From Thermoleophilia bacterium (lineage in GTDB: Bacteria > Actinomycetota > Thermoleophilia > Gaiellales > SKUG01), in NCBI GenBank assembly GCA_025964455.1, contig JAOPYU010000332.1:1-10817 (forward strand): 10,817 nt of DNA, written 5' to 3'. Shown here piece by piece: positions 1-5,610 of the stretch. The notes below the pieces were generated by a model. It was given only the letters and a program-made list of their open reading frames with translations. It was not told the origin of the DNA and made no database searches. Numbering within the stretch: position 1 is the first letter of the stretch; each line of letters starts with the position of its first letter. The position numbers were made by a program, and so were the translations under genes.

Positions 1-341
1 ATCCGCAGCGCCGTCGCGCGCTGCGTGGCATCGCGGACGAAGATCACCGAGCGGTACTGGGAGCCGACGTCCCACCCTTGGCGGTGTCGGGTGGTCGGAT
101 CGTGGTTGTCGAAGAGGATGCCGACGAGCGCGTCGTAGGACACGACCTCGGGGTCGAACTCGACGCGCACCGCCTCCGCGTGCCCGGAACTGCCGGCGCA
201 CACCTGCTCGTAGGTGGGGTTGGGGACATGTCCGCCCTCATAGCCCACGGCCACGTCGGCGACGCCCTCGACGTTGCGGAAGGTCACCTCGAGTCCCCAG
301 AAGCATCCGGCCCCGAACTCGGCGATGCGCGTGTGTGCCAT
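1..341 (-). CDS. msrA: Peptide-methionine (S)-S-oxide reductase MsrA, C-terminus off the left edge
   Basis: Reduces methionine-S-sulfoxide in proteins and free methionine in the cytoplasm, with thioredoxin regenerating the enzyme. The first 113 codons are present. The class A signature GCFWG is at residues 12-16, with Cys13 the catalytic nucleophile; GYEGGH and the stretch running from NPTYEQVCAG to HAEAVRVEFDP are also typical of the family. The end of the protein, including any resolving cysteines, lies outside the window. The start at 341 is chosen because AGGGGAG (349-355) sits 7 nt upstream. An in-frame ATG at 392 would add 17 residues but has no good ribosome site and would extend past the usual N-terminus. 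A dyad and a strong hairpin lie upstream and are listed separately. Confidence 0.95.
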   Translation of the reverse strand, partial: MAHTRIAEFGAGCFWGLEVTFRNVEGVADVAVGYEGGHVPNPTYEQVCAGSSGHAEAVRVEFDPEVVSYDALVGILFDNHDPTTRHRQGWDVGSQYRSVIFVRDATQRATALR

Positions 342-360
342 GTCGTGTCTCCCCTGCTGC

Positions 361-383
361 GGGGCCGCCCCGACGGCGGCCCC
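361..383 (-). promoter_or_regulatory. GC-rich hairpin just upstream of the msrA ribosome site
   Basis: GGGGCCGCC (361-369) pairs perfectly with GGCGGCCCC (375-383) around a 5-nt loop. Read on the minus strand it ends 5 nt before the msrA Shine-Dalgarno (349-355), so it would lie in the msrA leader if transcription starts further upstream. It could modulate translation or transcription. There is no U-tract, so a simple terminator is unlikely. Confidence 0.45.
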
Positions 384-416
384 TGCAGACATGGTGCACG
401 CTCGATGCCGCCGCGG

Positions 417-434
417 GTGTCACCCGGATGACAC
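417..434. promoter_or_regulatory. Operator-like dyad upstream of msrA
   Basis: A perfect inverted repeat GTGTCA-N6-TGACAC. It overlaps a second palindrome, CGGGTGTCACCCG (414-426). It lies about 75 bp upstream of the msrA start, where a regulator could bind. No TAnnnT box or -35 could be placed with confidence, so the link to msrA is positional only. Confidence 0.35.
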
Positions 435-492
435 TTCGCCCGCGAAGAAGAAGCGGGGGCCCGCCGCCTCCCCTGGTCGACGAGCCCCCGTC

Positions 493-509
493 GGCGCGCC
501 ATGCGCGCC
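493..509 (-). terminator. Possible factor-dependent terminator hairpin after the 523-981 gene
   Basis: GGCGCGC (493-499) and GCGCGCC (503-509) form a 7-bp stem with a 3-nt loop, starting 14 nt beyond the stop codon of the minus-strand gene. A second stem (CGGGGGC 454-460 with GCCCCCG 484-490) lies further along. Neither has a U-run, so intrinsic termination is doubtful. No gene is supported in 342-522. Confidence 0.35.
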
Positions 510-522
510 AAGCCTCCCTACT

Positions 523-981
523 TCACGCGGTGCGGAAGCGGTGCGTCCATGCACCGTCCACGAGCGCCCTCACACGCTCGTAGCGCTCCGTCGCGCGAAG
601 TTCCATCACCTGCGAGCGGTCATCCGTTTCCAGATGGAGCCGCTTCGCGGGTGCTCGGAACCCCTGTTCGAGGTCCCGCCCCTTCAGCGAGTGCCCGTAG
701 TAGCGCCCTCCGCGCTCGAGCACGACGGCCGCAGGTCGATCTCCGGCCGTCGTCCGTGCAAGGTCCGCAATCGCGTCGCGCAGCGTCTCGTAGCCGTCAC
801 GCGCTCCCACGCGTCCCCCGGCGACGAGCTGCTGGTGTGACGTGAACGTCACCTGGTCGTCCCTGTCCAGGAACCGGATCCGAACCTCGGCGAGGTTGCG
901 GTTTGCGTCCGGTGTCCGAGGCGCCGCGACCATGCTGGTCCCGTGCGTCACCCTGGCGTCCATGCCGATTGCGAACTGCAT
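523..981 (-). CDS. Hypothetical protein divergent from a LysR regulator
   Basis: A 152-residue protein that I do not recognise. The reading frame has the strong third-position GC of its neighbours, and the ATG at 981 is preceded by GGAAAGGA with a 7-nt spacer, a good ribosome site. The sequence is charged and soluble-looking, with no signal peptide, membrane segment or cysteine cluster. The first 28 residues look loosely structured. A beta-rich stretch begins at about AEVRIRFLDRD (residues 32-42), followed by alternating helix and strand and an arginine-rich C-terminus. It is transcribed away from the adjacent LysR-type gene, which by convention makes it the best candidate target of that regulator. 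A stem-loop follows the stop. It is probably a real gene; the function is unknown. Confidence 0.7.
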   Translation of the reverse strand: MQFAIGMDARVTHGTSMVAAPRTPDANRNLAEVRIRFLDRDDQVTFTSHQQLVAGGRVGARDGYETLRDAIADLARTTAGDRPAAVVLERGGRYYGHSLKGRDLEQGFRAPAKRLHLETDDRSQVMELRATERYERVRALVDGAWTHRFRTA

Positions 982-1061
982 CGTGGCGTCCTTTCCACGT
1001 ACGGCGCCCAGTACATGCGGCGTCCTTGCGAGGAGAAACGTACTCGACCGTAGGTAGATAA

Positions 1062-1075
1062 ATCCAATAATGGAT
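1062..1075. promoter_or_regulatory. Dyad 1 in the LysR / hypothetical divergent promoter region
   Basis: Perfect 5-bp inverted repeat ATCCA-ATAA-TGGAT in an AT-richer island between the two divergent genes. Size and position fit a LysR-family half of a regulatory region. The spacing is T-N10-A rather than the textbook T-N11-A, so the assignment is tentative. Confidence 0.4.
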
Positions 1076-1085
1076 GCAGGGGCAT

Positions 1086-1105
1086 GGCATAATCTGATTT
1101 ATGCC
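1086..1105. promoter_or_regulatory. Dyad 2, likely LysR autoregulatory site overlapping a -10 element
   Basis: Perfect 7-bp inverted repeat GGCATAA-N6-TTATGCC. It includes CATAAT (1088-1093), a good -10 match for a plus-strand promoter serving the LysR gene at 1151, though I see no convincing -35. A regulator bound here would cover that promoter, which fits the negative autoregulation common in LysR proteins. Confidence 0.5.
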
Positions 1106-1150
1106 TCCGGATCCCCGGGGGGGGCCGCCCACCGACCGGAAGCCACGACG

Positions 1151-2053
1151 ATGGCCGAGCTCCACCTGCTCCGCACCTTCCTGACCGTCTACCGCTCGGG
1201 TACGTTCACGCGCGCGGCGCAGGAGCTGCACCTCACCCAGCCCGCCGTGAGCCAGCACATCCGCGCCCTGGAGACCCACGTGGGCAAGCCGCTCTTCCGC
1301 CGCGCGCCACGCGGCGTGACCCCGACCGCGGCCGGGCGCGAACTCGCGCAGGCGGTCGCCGCGCACATCGACGCGCTGGAGGGCACGCTCGATGGCGGAG
1401 CGGATGCATCGGGGGCGGCGATCGGCGACTCGGTCCACGTCGGCGGACCCGAGGAGTTCCTCGCGCTGCGGGTGCTGCCCGAACTCGCGCCGATGATGCA
1501 GGACGGCATGCGCGTGCGGATGTTCTACGGGACCGACGCGCCGGTCCTGCAGCGACTGGCCGCCGGCGAGCTGGACCTGGCGGTGCTCACCGTGGACACG
1601 CGCCAGCGCGGCGTCGAGACCCAGCCGCTCTGCTTCGAGTACCTCGACCTGGTCGGATCCCCGGCGTGGCACGACCGCCTCGGCGACATCCCCGAGGGTC
1701 CTGCGGGTGCGCTGGCACTCGCGGACGTGCCGGTCGCCGCGCACGACGAGGACCTGCCGCTGCTGCGGATCTACTGGCAGACGGTGTTCCGCTCGCCCGC
1801 CCGACTGCGCGCGACCCTCGTCGCCAACAGCTTGCGCACCTCGGCGCAGTTCGCCGTCGCGGGCCTCGGCATCACCGTCCTGCCGTACCACTCGGTCGCC
1901 GACGCGCTCGACCGCGGCGATCTCGTGCGGCTCGTGACGCCTGTCGCGCCGACGCGATCACGCATGTACCTGGCGTGGCGGGCCGGCACCCTGCGTCGCC
2001 CGGCGCTCGCATGGGTACATGGACGCATCGCGGAGGCCGCGCGCGATTGGTGA
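1151..2053 (+). CDS. LysR-family transcriptional regulator
   Basis: A 300-residue DNA-binding regulator of typical LysR length. The N-terminal winged helix-turn-helix is clear: LLRTFLTVYRSGTFTRAAQ at about residues 6-24, the recognition part LTQPAVSQHIRALE at 28-41, then GKPLFRR and TPTAAG. The rest is the two-lobed effector-binding domain, with the expected L-A-GELDLAVLT element in the first lobe and GLGITVLPY in the second. The effector is not evident. The start at 1151 begins with the canonical MAELHLLRTF and has GGAAG (1138-1142) 8 nt upstream. The longer frame from 1070 would run through both dyads in the promoter region. It is divergent from the hypothetical gene at 523-981, the likely target along with its own promoter. 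Confidence 0.93.
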   Translation: MAELHLLRTFLTVYRSGTFTRAAQELHLTQPAVSQHIRALETHVGKPLFRRAPRGVTPTAAGRELAQAVAAHIDALEGTLDGGADASGAAIGDSVHVGGPEEFLALRVLPELAPMMQDGMRVRMFYGTDAPVLQRLAAGELDLAVLTVDTRQRGVETQPLCFEYLDLVGSPAWHDRLGDIPEGPAGALALADVPVAAHDEDLPLLRIYWQTVFRSPARLRATLVANSLRTSAQFAVAGLGITVLPYHSVADALDRGDLVRLVTPVAPTRSRMYLAWRAGTLRRPALAWVHGRIAEAARDW

Positions 2054-2104
2054 TGCGGCGCGCGGCGACGGATGACGCGACGATTTCGGGGGAACGAGGC
2101 AGGC

Positions 2105-2386
2105 ATGTGGACGATCGGCGACGACGAGCCCGAGGACGACGGGCCCAAGCCTGTCTCGCGACCCGACTGCCCCGGGTGCGGGGCGCCGGACCTGCACGGT
2201 GACGACTTCTGCCACGAGTGCGGCTTCTCGTTCGAGCACCTCACCAGCCAGGACGTCGACGCCGACGAGGACTCCGAACTGGGCGGCACCGAGTGCCCCA
2301 TGTGCGAGGCCGGCACGATGGTGATGCTCGAGTACGGGCGCACGCAGTGCGACTCGTGCGGCTACACCGCGCGCGACGAGGGCTGA
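2105..2386 (+). CDS. Small double zinc-ribbon protein
   Basis: A 93-residue acidic cytoplasmic protein with two four-cysteine zinc-binding knuckle pairs. The first is CxxC at 22/25 and 36/39 (10-residue spacer), the second CxxC at 64/67 and 82/85 (14-residue spacer), joined by an acidic linker rich in Asp and Glu. Such ribbons bind nucleic acid or protein partners, but no specific family can be named. The start at 2105 is preferred because GAGG and AGG (2096-2103) lie just upstream; an in-frame ATG at 2072 lacks a ribosome site. It is separated by 51 bp from the upstream LysR gene and converges on the YchJ-family gene with a 30-bp gap. Confidence 0.8.
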   Translation: MWTIGDDEPEDDGPKPVSRPDCPGCGAPDLHGDDFCHECGFSFEHLTSQDVDADEDSELGGTECPMCEAGTMVMLEYGRTQCDSCGYTARDEG

Positions 2387-2401
2387 GCGACCCGGGAGGC
2401 C

Positions 2402-2428
2402 GCCGTCACGCTCGCGTCAGGCGACGGC
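2402..2428. terminator. Weak hairpin between convergent genes
   Basis: GCCGTC (2402-2407) pairs with GACGGC (2423-2428), with an inner ACGC/GCGT stem. It overlaps the 3' end of the ychJ-like gene and follows the zinc-ribbon gene by 15 nt. It may help end transcription from both sides, but there is no U-run. Confidence 0.3.
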
Positions 2429-2917
2429 TCCGTGGCACTTCTTGTACTTCTGGCCGGAGCCACACGGACACGGGTCGTTGCGTCCGACGTCCGACTTCGG
2501 GGTGACGGGCACGAGCTCGGTCGGCTCGTCCTCGAGCACCGAGTGGAAATGCCAGGCACCCTCGTGCCGGAGGAACTTCGCGCGCTCGACGTGGTCGACC
2601 TGCTGCGCCTGCACCTTGTAGCGAGCGCGGAAGGTGACGGTCCCCTCGTCGTCGTCGGGGCCACCCTCGGAGGTGTCGCGGATCCGCAGCCCGAGCCACT
2701 CGGAGCTGGTCGACCACTGCTCGACCTCGTCACGATCGATCTCGCCGACGGTGTCCGGATGATGGCTGTCCATGATCCAGTCGACGTTCGACGTCGCGAA
2801 CGCGGTGTACCGGGAGCGCATGAGCTCCTCGGCGGTCGCGGCGACGCGCTCGCGATCGATCACGGGCTTGCAGCACTCGACGATGGTTCGGCCGGAGCCG
2901 CAGGGACAGGGATCCAT
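2417..2917 (-). CDS. YchJ-family (UPF0225) SEC-C motif protein
   Basis: A 166-residue protein with a SEC-C metal-binding motif at each end: DPCPCGSG at residues 2-9, closed by ECC, and [17 protein letters not shown] at 147-163. Between them is the YchJ core, with the hallmark [10 protein letters not shown] (31-40) and the FRARYKV and [12 protein letters not shown] segments. The SEC-C motif binds zinc, as in the SecA C-terminus. The cellular role of YchJ proteins is not settled. The length agrees with the family. The ATG at 2917 is preceded by TAGGGT and exactly 6 nt, so the mRNA is probably leaderless. It diverges from the prepilin gene and converges with the zinc-ribbon gene. Confidence 0.9.
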   Translation of the reverse strand: MDPCPCGSGRTIVECCKPVIDRERVAATAEELMRSRYTAFATSNVDWIMDSHHPDTVGEIDRDEVEQWSTSSEWLGLRIRDTSEGGPDDDEGTVTFRARYKVQAQQVDHVERAKFLRHEGAWHFHSVLEDEPTELVPVTPKSDVGRNDPCPCGSGQKYKKCHGAVA

Positions 2918-2923
2918 GCCGCG

Positions 2924-2929
2924 ACCCTA
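2924..2929 (-). promoter_or_regulatory. -10 box for a leaderless ychJ-like mRNA
   Basis: On the minus strand TAGGGT lies 6 nt before the ATG at 2917. This spacing would place the transcription start on or next to the start codon. The same arrangement precedes four other genes in the window. Confidence 0.5.
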
Positions 2930-3008
2930 CCAAGCGATTCCGGCGTGGGGGCGGTCGGCGCCGCACTCAAGCACGCCCGTCGTCGCGCCGATGGTCCCAA
3001 CGTAGCCC

Positions 3009-3575
3009 ATGCACGACGCACTCGCCCCCCATCCCGCATCCCCGCTCCACGCGCTGCGCGCTCGTGCGTGCGCGCGCGAGCGGGCCTTCACAGTGGTCGA
3101 GATGGTCGTGGTGCTCGTCATCGTGCTGATCCTCGGGTGCATCGCGTTCCTGACGCTCGGCAGTTCCAAGACGGCGGTGCGGGGCGGTGAGGCGAAAGCG
3201 GCGGGCTCGGCCTACCAGCAGGGCATCGCGCAGTGGCAGACCTTCTCGGCGAACCGCAATCCGGCGGCCGCCGACTTCGCGGGAAGCCGCGGGCCCAAGG
3301 GGCTCGACGGTCGACCGGTGATGGCATCCGTCCCGGAAGGCGTGAACGAGGGGCGCGTGCTCTTCACGACGACCGGCAATTGCGGGACTGCGGTCTCGGC
3401 CCCGACCGGCGGCGTGGCTGCGCACACGTCGGTCGTCAGCTACTGCCCGGGCACGGCTCCCAACTTCGCGATCCGCGTGATCACCCGCAAGGGATCCAGC
3501 TCGCAGTGGACGGCGGCCGAGGGCGCGAAGGTCTGCTGGCTCGGCGTTGCCCCTGTCGGCCAGCCTCGCTGCTGA
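3009..3575 (+). CDS. Type IV prepilin / pseudopilin-like protein
   Basis: A 188-residue secreted or assembled subunit. A positively charged 26-residue leader ending in RERA is followed by FTVVEMVVVLVIVLILGCIAF, the classic N-methylated hydrophobic helix with Glu at mature position 5. A PilD-type peptidase would be expected to cut after Ala26. Position -1 is Ala, not the usual Gly, a substitution some prepilins tolerate. The C-terminal domain has four cysteines (NCG, SYC, VCW and the terminal Cys), suited to disulfides outside the membrane. Families with this form include minor pilins, competence pilins and type II secretion pseudopilins; the class cannot be told. No other pilus gene is in the window. 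The start is the only ATG before the leader. Confidence 0.85.
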   Translation: MHDALAPHPASPLHALRARACARERAFTVVEMVVVLVIVLILGCIAFLTLGSSKTAVRGGEAKAAGSAYQQGIAQWQTFSANRNPAAADFAGSRGPKGLDGRPVMASVPEGVNEGRVLFTTTGNCGTAVSAPTGGVAAHTSVVSYCPGTAPNFAIRVITRKGSSSQWTAAEGAKVCWLGVAPVGQPRC

Positions 3576-3586
3576 CACCTCGAGGC

Positions 3587-3613
3587 AAGCACGCACGTGG
3601 GGCGCGAGTGCTT
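3587..3613 (+). terminator. Possible terminator after the prepilin gene
   Basis: AAGCAC (3587-3592) pairs with GTGCTT (3608-3613) around a 15-nt loop, 11 nt after the prepilin stop. The stem is short and is followed by only scattered T residues, so it is a weak candidate. Confidence 0.3.
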
Positions 3614-3701
3614 CGCTGACGATCTTCAGGCTGGTGGCCTCCTCCGGACGATGGATGTGGCCGTTTTCGCCGCTCGCTTCGGATGATCTGTGATGTATTT
3701 C

Positions 3702-3729
3702 TTGACTTCTGGCCGTTTGGGTGTAAATA
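3702..3729 (+). promoter_or_regulatory. Sigma70-type promoter for the small proline-rich gene
   Basis: TTGACT (3702-3707) and TAAATA (3724-3729) are separated by 16 bp, in a short AT-rich island that stands out from its GC-rich surroundings. It is the best -35/-10 pair in the window and predicts a transcription start near 3736, about 45 nt before the ATG at 3781. Position 3725-3730 with a TGT extension is an alternative -10. Confidence 0.65.
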
Positions 3730-3780
3730 TTCCAATCGCAAGGATGCACCCCCACGAAACGCCCAGGAGTTCTCCCCACC

Positions 3781-4026
3781 ATGATCACCGCAGCAGGCAT
3801 GATGAAGCCGCTCCCGGTCCGCCCCGTTGACGGGACGCGCGCCATCGGGAACACGGCGCCGCTGCCGTACCCGACCACGACGGGCCGCACGATGCGCCCG
3901 CTCCCGATGCCCCGTCCCGCAGATGCGCCCGACTTCGTCGACGCCATCCGCGACGCAGCCTTCCAGCGCATGCTGGTCCGCCTTGGCGTGCAGCAGCCGC
4001 TTCCGGTCGTAGATCCGACGGCCTGA
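3781..4026 (+). CDS. Small proline-rich protein of unknown function, with its own promoter and terminator
   Basis: An 81-residue protein that I do not recognise. Four PLP tripeptides (residues 10-12, 27-29, 40-42, 73-75) punctuate a Pro/Thr/Arg-rich, probably disordered chain. Residues 50-70 (APDFVDAIRDAAFQRMLVRLG) look like one amphipathic helix. There is no signal peptide, membrane segment or cysteine. Codon third positions are GC-rich, like real genes nearby. AGGAG (3763-3767) precedes the ATG with an 11-nt spacer, somewhat long. The gene is bracketed by a strong promoter-like sequence and a 33-nt hairpin, and it belongs to neither neighbour's operon, so it looks like an independent transcription unit. 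An alternative is that the functional product is a small RNA and the frame is incidental. Confidence 0.55.
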   Translation: MITAAGMMKPLPVRPVDGTRAIGNTAPLPYPTTTGRTMRPLPMPRPADAPDFVDAIRDAAFQRMLVRLGVQQPLPVVDPTA

Positions 4027-4066
4027 TCCCAGCAGCGGCGCTCCCTCGCGCACGCCACGCACGCAC

Positions 4067-4099
4067 CGACGACCGTCATGCCCGGCATGGCGGTCGTCG
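4067..4099 (+). terminator. Strong stem-loop after the small proline-rich gene
   Basis: A nearly continuous 33-nt hairpin. CGACGACCG (4067-4075) pairs with CGGTCGTCG (4091-4099), and the pairing continues inward through TC/GG (one G-T wobble) and ATGCC/GGCAT. It is followed by TCGTCTTC, moderately T-rich for this genome, and lies 40 nt after the stop codon. A terminator for the 3781-4026 unit is the natural reading. Confidence 0.6.
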
Positions 4100-4152
4100 T
4101 CGTCTTCGGCCACGCGCGTCGTTCCCGCGTCGTGCCCCCGGCGTGAGGCGTC

Positions 4153-4203
4153 GCCACGTTGCTGCGAAAGCGTCCTCCGGGGACGCTTTCTCAGCAACGT
4201 GGC
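4153..4203. repeat. 51-bp near-perfect inverted repeat
   Basis: Two 23-bp arms (4153-4175 and 4181-4203) surround the 5-nt loop TCCGG. They match at 22 of 23 positions, with a single C-A mismatch at the 12th-13th pair. The outer part reads GCCACGTTGCTG and the inner part GAAAGCGTCC. It lies 53 bp beyond the preceding terminator hairpin and 57 bp before the thioesterase start. It is longer and more regular than a normal terminator and has no T-run, so a repetitive extragenic palindrome or small non-autonomous element is possible. I see no second copy in the window and no target duplication. Confidence 0.85.
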
Positions 4204-4248
4204 CGGGGTCGGTGACCTGGACGTACGCGACGATCGCCGCTCGCTCGC

Positions 4249-4254
4249 TACGAT
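4249..4254 (+). promoter_or_regulatory. -10 box for a leaderless thioesterase mRNA
   Basis: TACGAT followed by exactly 6 nt and the GTG start at 4261. There is no Shine-Dalgarno in front of this gene, which supports leaderless initiation. Confidence 0.5.
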
Positions 4255-4260
4255 CCACCC

Positions 4261-4719
4261 GTGAATGCCTCCCCCGACACGTGCTCGCTCGACGAACTGC
4301 ACGCCATGCGGTCGCTGGCCCCGCTCCCCGGTGATCCGCGGCCCGGCACGCGCGACCTCGCGGCGACCGCGCTCGGGGCGCTGGGCGTCGAGCTGCTGGA
4401 GTGCGCACCGCAGCGCGTGGTGGCGCGGATGCCACTGCGTGGTCCGCGCGACGCCGGTGCACTGCTCGTACTCGCCGAGACCGTCGCCTCCACGGCCGCT
4501 GGTCTCGCGGCCGGTCCCGGTCGTCGCGCGTTCGGTGCCGAGCTCGACGCATCGTTCCTTGAGCGACCGGTGGCAGGGCTCGTGCTCGCGATCGCCGAAC
4601 CGCTCGTGGTCGACCAGGCACGCCACACCTGGCGAATCCGGGTCGTGGACCCACGCGGCACCCTCGTGCTCGAGGGCCGGTGCACGCTCGGCGTGGTCGA
4701 ATCGCCCACGGGCGACTGA
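4261..4719 (+). CDS. Hotdog-fold thioesterase (PaaI/YiiD-like)
   Basis: A 152-residue protein with the pattern of PaaI-type acyl-CoA thioesterases. LGVELLECAPQRVVARMPL (residues 41-59) forms the first strands. DAGALLVLAETVASTAAGL (64-82) is the central hotdog helix, where Glu73 takes the place of the usual acidic residue. Strands GAELDASFLERP, GLVLAIAEPLV, HTWRIRVVDPRG and LVLEGRCTLGVV follow. The family hydrolyses aryl- or acyl-CoA thioesters in the cytoplasm, and the substrate cannot be deduced. The expected HGG before the helix is replaced by DAG. It starts with GTG. A 20-residue N-terminal extension precedes the domain. It meets the nucleotidyltransferase gene tail to tail with 6 bp between the stops. 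Confidence 0.75.
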   Translation: MNASPDTCSLDELHAMRSLAPLPGDPRPGTRDLAATALGALGVELLECAPQRVVARMPLRGPRDAGALLVLAETVASTAAGLAAGPGRRAFGAELDASFLERPVAGLVLAIAEPLVVDQARHTWRIRVVDPRGTLVLEGRCTLGVVESPTGD

Positions 4720-4725
4720 CGTCGC

Positions 4726-5610
4726 TCAGCCGAAGGCGGCGTGCAGCTGCGCCGAGTGCTCGACCAGCGGGGCCGCGTCGACATCGACCAGGTCGAGCAG
4801 CTCGTCGGTCCATGCCAGGGCGTCCACCGTTGCCCGCGCGCGCTCGATCTCCGAGGCCGGCGCCACGATCGGCGCGAGCCGCGACGCGACGGGCTCGGGC
4901 AGCTCGTCGTGGAGGTAGCGAAGCCCGAAGTCGTGGCGCAGCGGGCGGTGCCACATGCACAGCAGGGTCACCAGCGGTTGCAGCACCATGCGCTGGTGGA
5001 ACCACTCGGCGTCCATGCGGCGTCCACGCGTGAGCTCCTTCGCGGCGAACGTACCGAAGAGCCGCCGCCGCGAACGGATGCGCGCGAGCTCCGCGCGCAG
5101 CAACTCGCGGTGTGCGTCGAGGTCGTAGCGGGTCGTGGCCAGTGCGTCGGCGAGCACCCCATCCGGATCGTGCAGGACGATCGCTCGTCCATGGCGTTCG
5201 GGCACGAGCAGCGCCTCCCACTGCGCGCGCTGCCCGGCGTGTTCGATCACCGATGCATCCACCATCGCGAGCGTGGCGAGTGGATCGCGCGCCTGCCAGA
5301 AGCGCTGGATCCCGAAGAGCGACGGATCGACGTCGAGGATGTCGAAGTCGTGGCCGGTGCCGCGCAGTGCCGCCTCGATGGCGTCGAGCACCGCACGGCC
5401 GCCACCGTCGATGCACAGCACGCCGATGTCGAGGTCGCTCAGCTCGTCGGCGCGACCGAATCCGGCGGATCCGCCTTCCCAGGCCGCGAGCGCAGCGTCA
5501 CACCCGCGCAACGCGTCGACCACGAGTGCGCGAGCGGTCGCCGCGGCCTCGCCCGGGACGGGCGCCGCGCGTCGGTGCGCAGCGAGGTCCTCGGTCGGCG
5601 GGTGTGTCAC
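4726..5610 (-). CDS. Nucleotidyltransferase-domain protein (Pol beta superfamily), substrate unknown
   Basis: A 294-residue protein. The N-terminal nucleotidyltransferase signature is intact: GGSAGFGRADELSDLDIG at residues 46-63 gives the GS...SDLD motif, with Asp59 and Asp61 as metal ligands. The DFDILDVD stretch (88-95) supplies the third carboxylate. The remaining two-thirds is helical (about 140-290), with conserved-looking MDAEWFHQRMVLQPLVTLL, recalling aminoglycoside or lincosamide adenylyltransferases and other stand-alone members that transfer a nucleotide to a small molecule or protein. The GTG start overlaps the argS stop by 4 nt (GTGA), so translation is coupled to argS. It is the last gene of the minus-strand series. 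The substrate is not predictable here, and no resistance role is claimed. Confidence 0.75.
   Translation of the reverse strand: MTHPPTEDLAAHRRAAPVPGEAAATARALVVDALRGCDAALAAWEGGSAGFGRADELSDLDIGVLCIDGGGRAVLDAIEAALRGTGHDFDILDVDPSLFGIQRFWQARDPLATLAMVDASVIEHAGQRAQWEALLVPERHGRAIVLHDPDGVLADALATTRYDLDAHRELLRAELARIRSRRRLFGTFAAKELTRGRRMDAEWFHQRMVLQPLVTLLCMWHRPLRHDFGLRYLHDELPEPVASRLAPIVAPASEIERARATVDALAWTDELLDLVDVDAAPLVEHSAQLHAAFG

Noticed and set aside
342..522. Possible short gene or RNA between msrA and the hypothetical gene
   Set aside because: Only hairpins and a dyad are visible; no frame has a ribosome site, and no tRNA-like or known RNA fold is apparent.
1070..1150. 27-codon N-terminal extension of the LysR protein
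   Set aside because: It would translate through the dyads, lacks a ribosome site and precedes the normal LysR N-terminus.
797..1891. 364-codon minus-strand frame across the LysR gene
   Set aside because: It is antisense to a clear LysR protein and overlaps the divergent promoter region; its composition is shadow-like.
3744..3830. 28-codon upstream frame in the leader of the small proline-rich gene
   Set aside because: It overlaps the main start out of frame and has no correctly spaced ribosome site. Translation-coupled control is possible but unsupported.
2967..4157. 396-codon minus-strand frame across the prepilin and small gene
   Set aside because: It is antisense to the prepilin and crosses promoter and terminator elements; the protein resembles no family.
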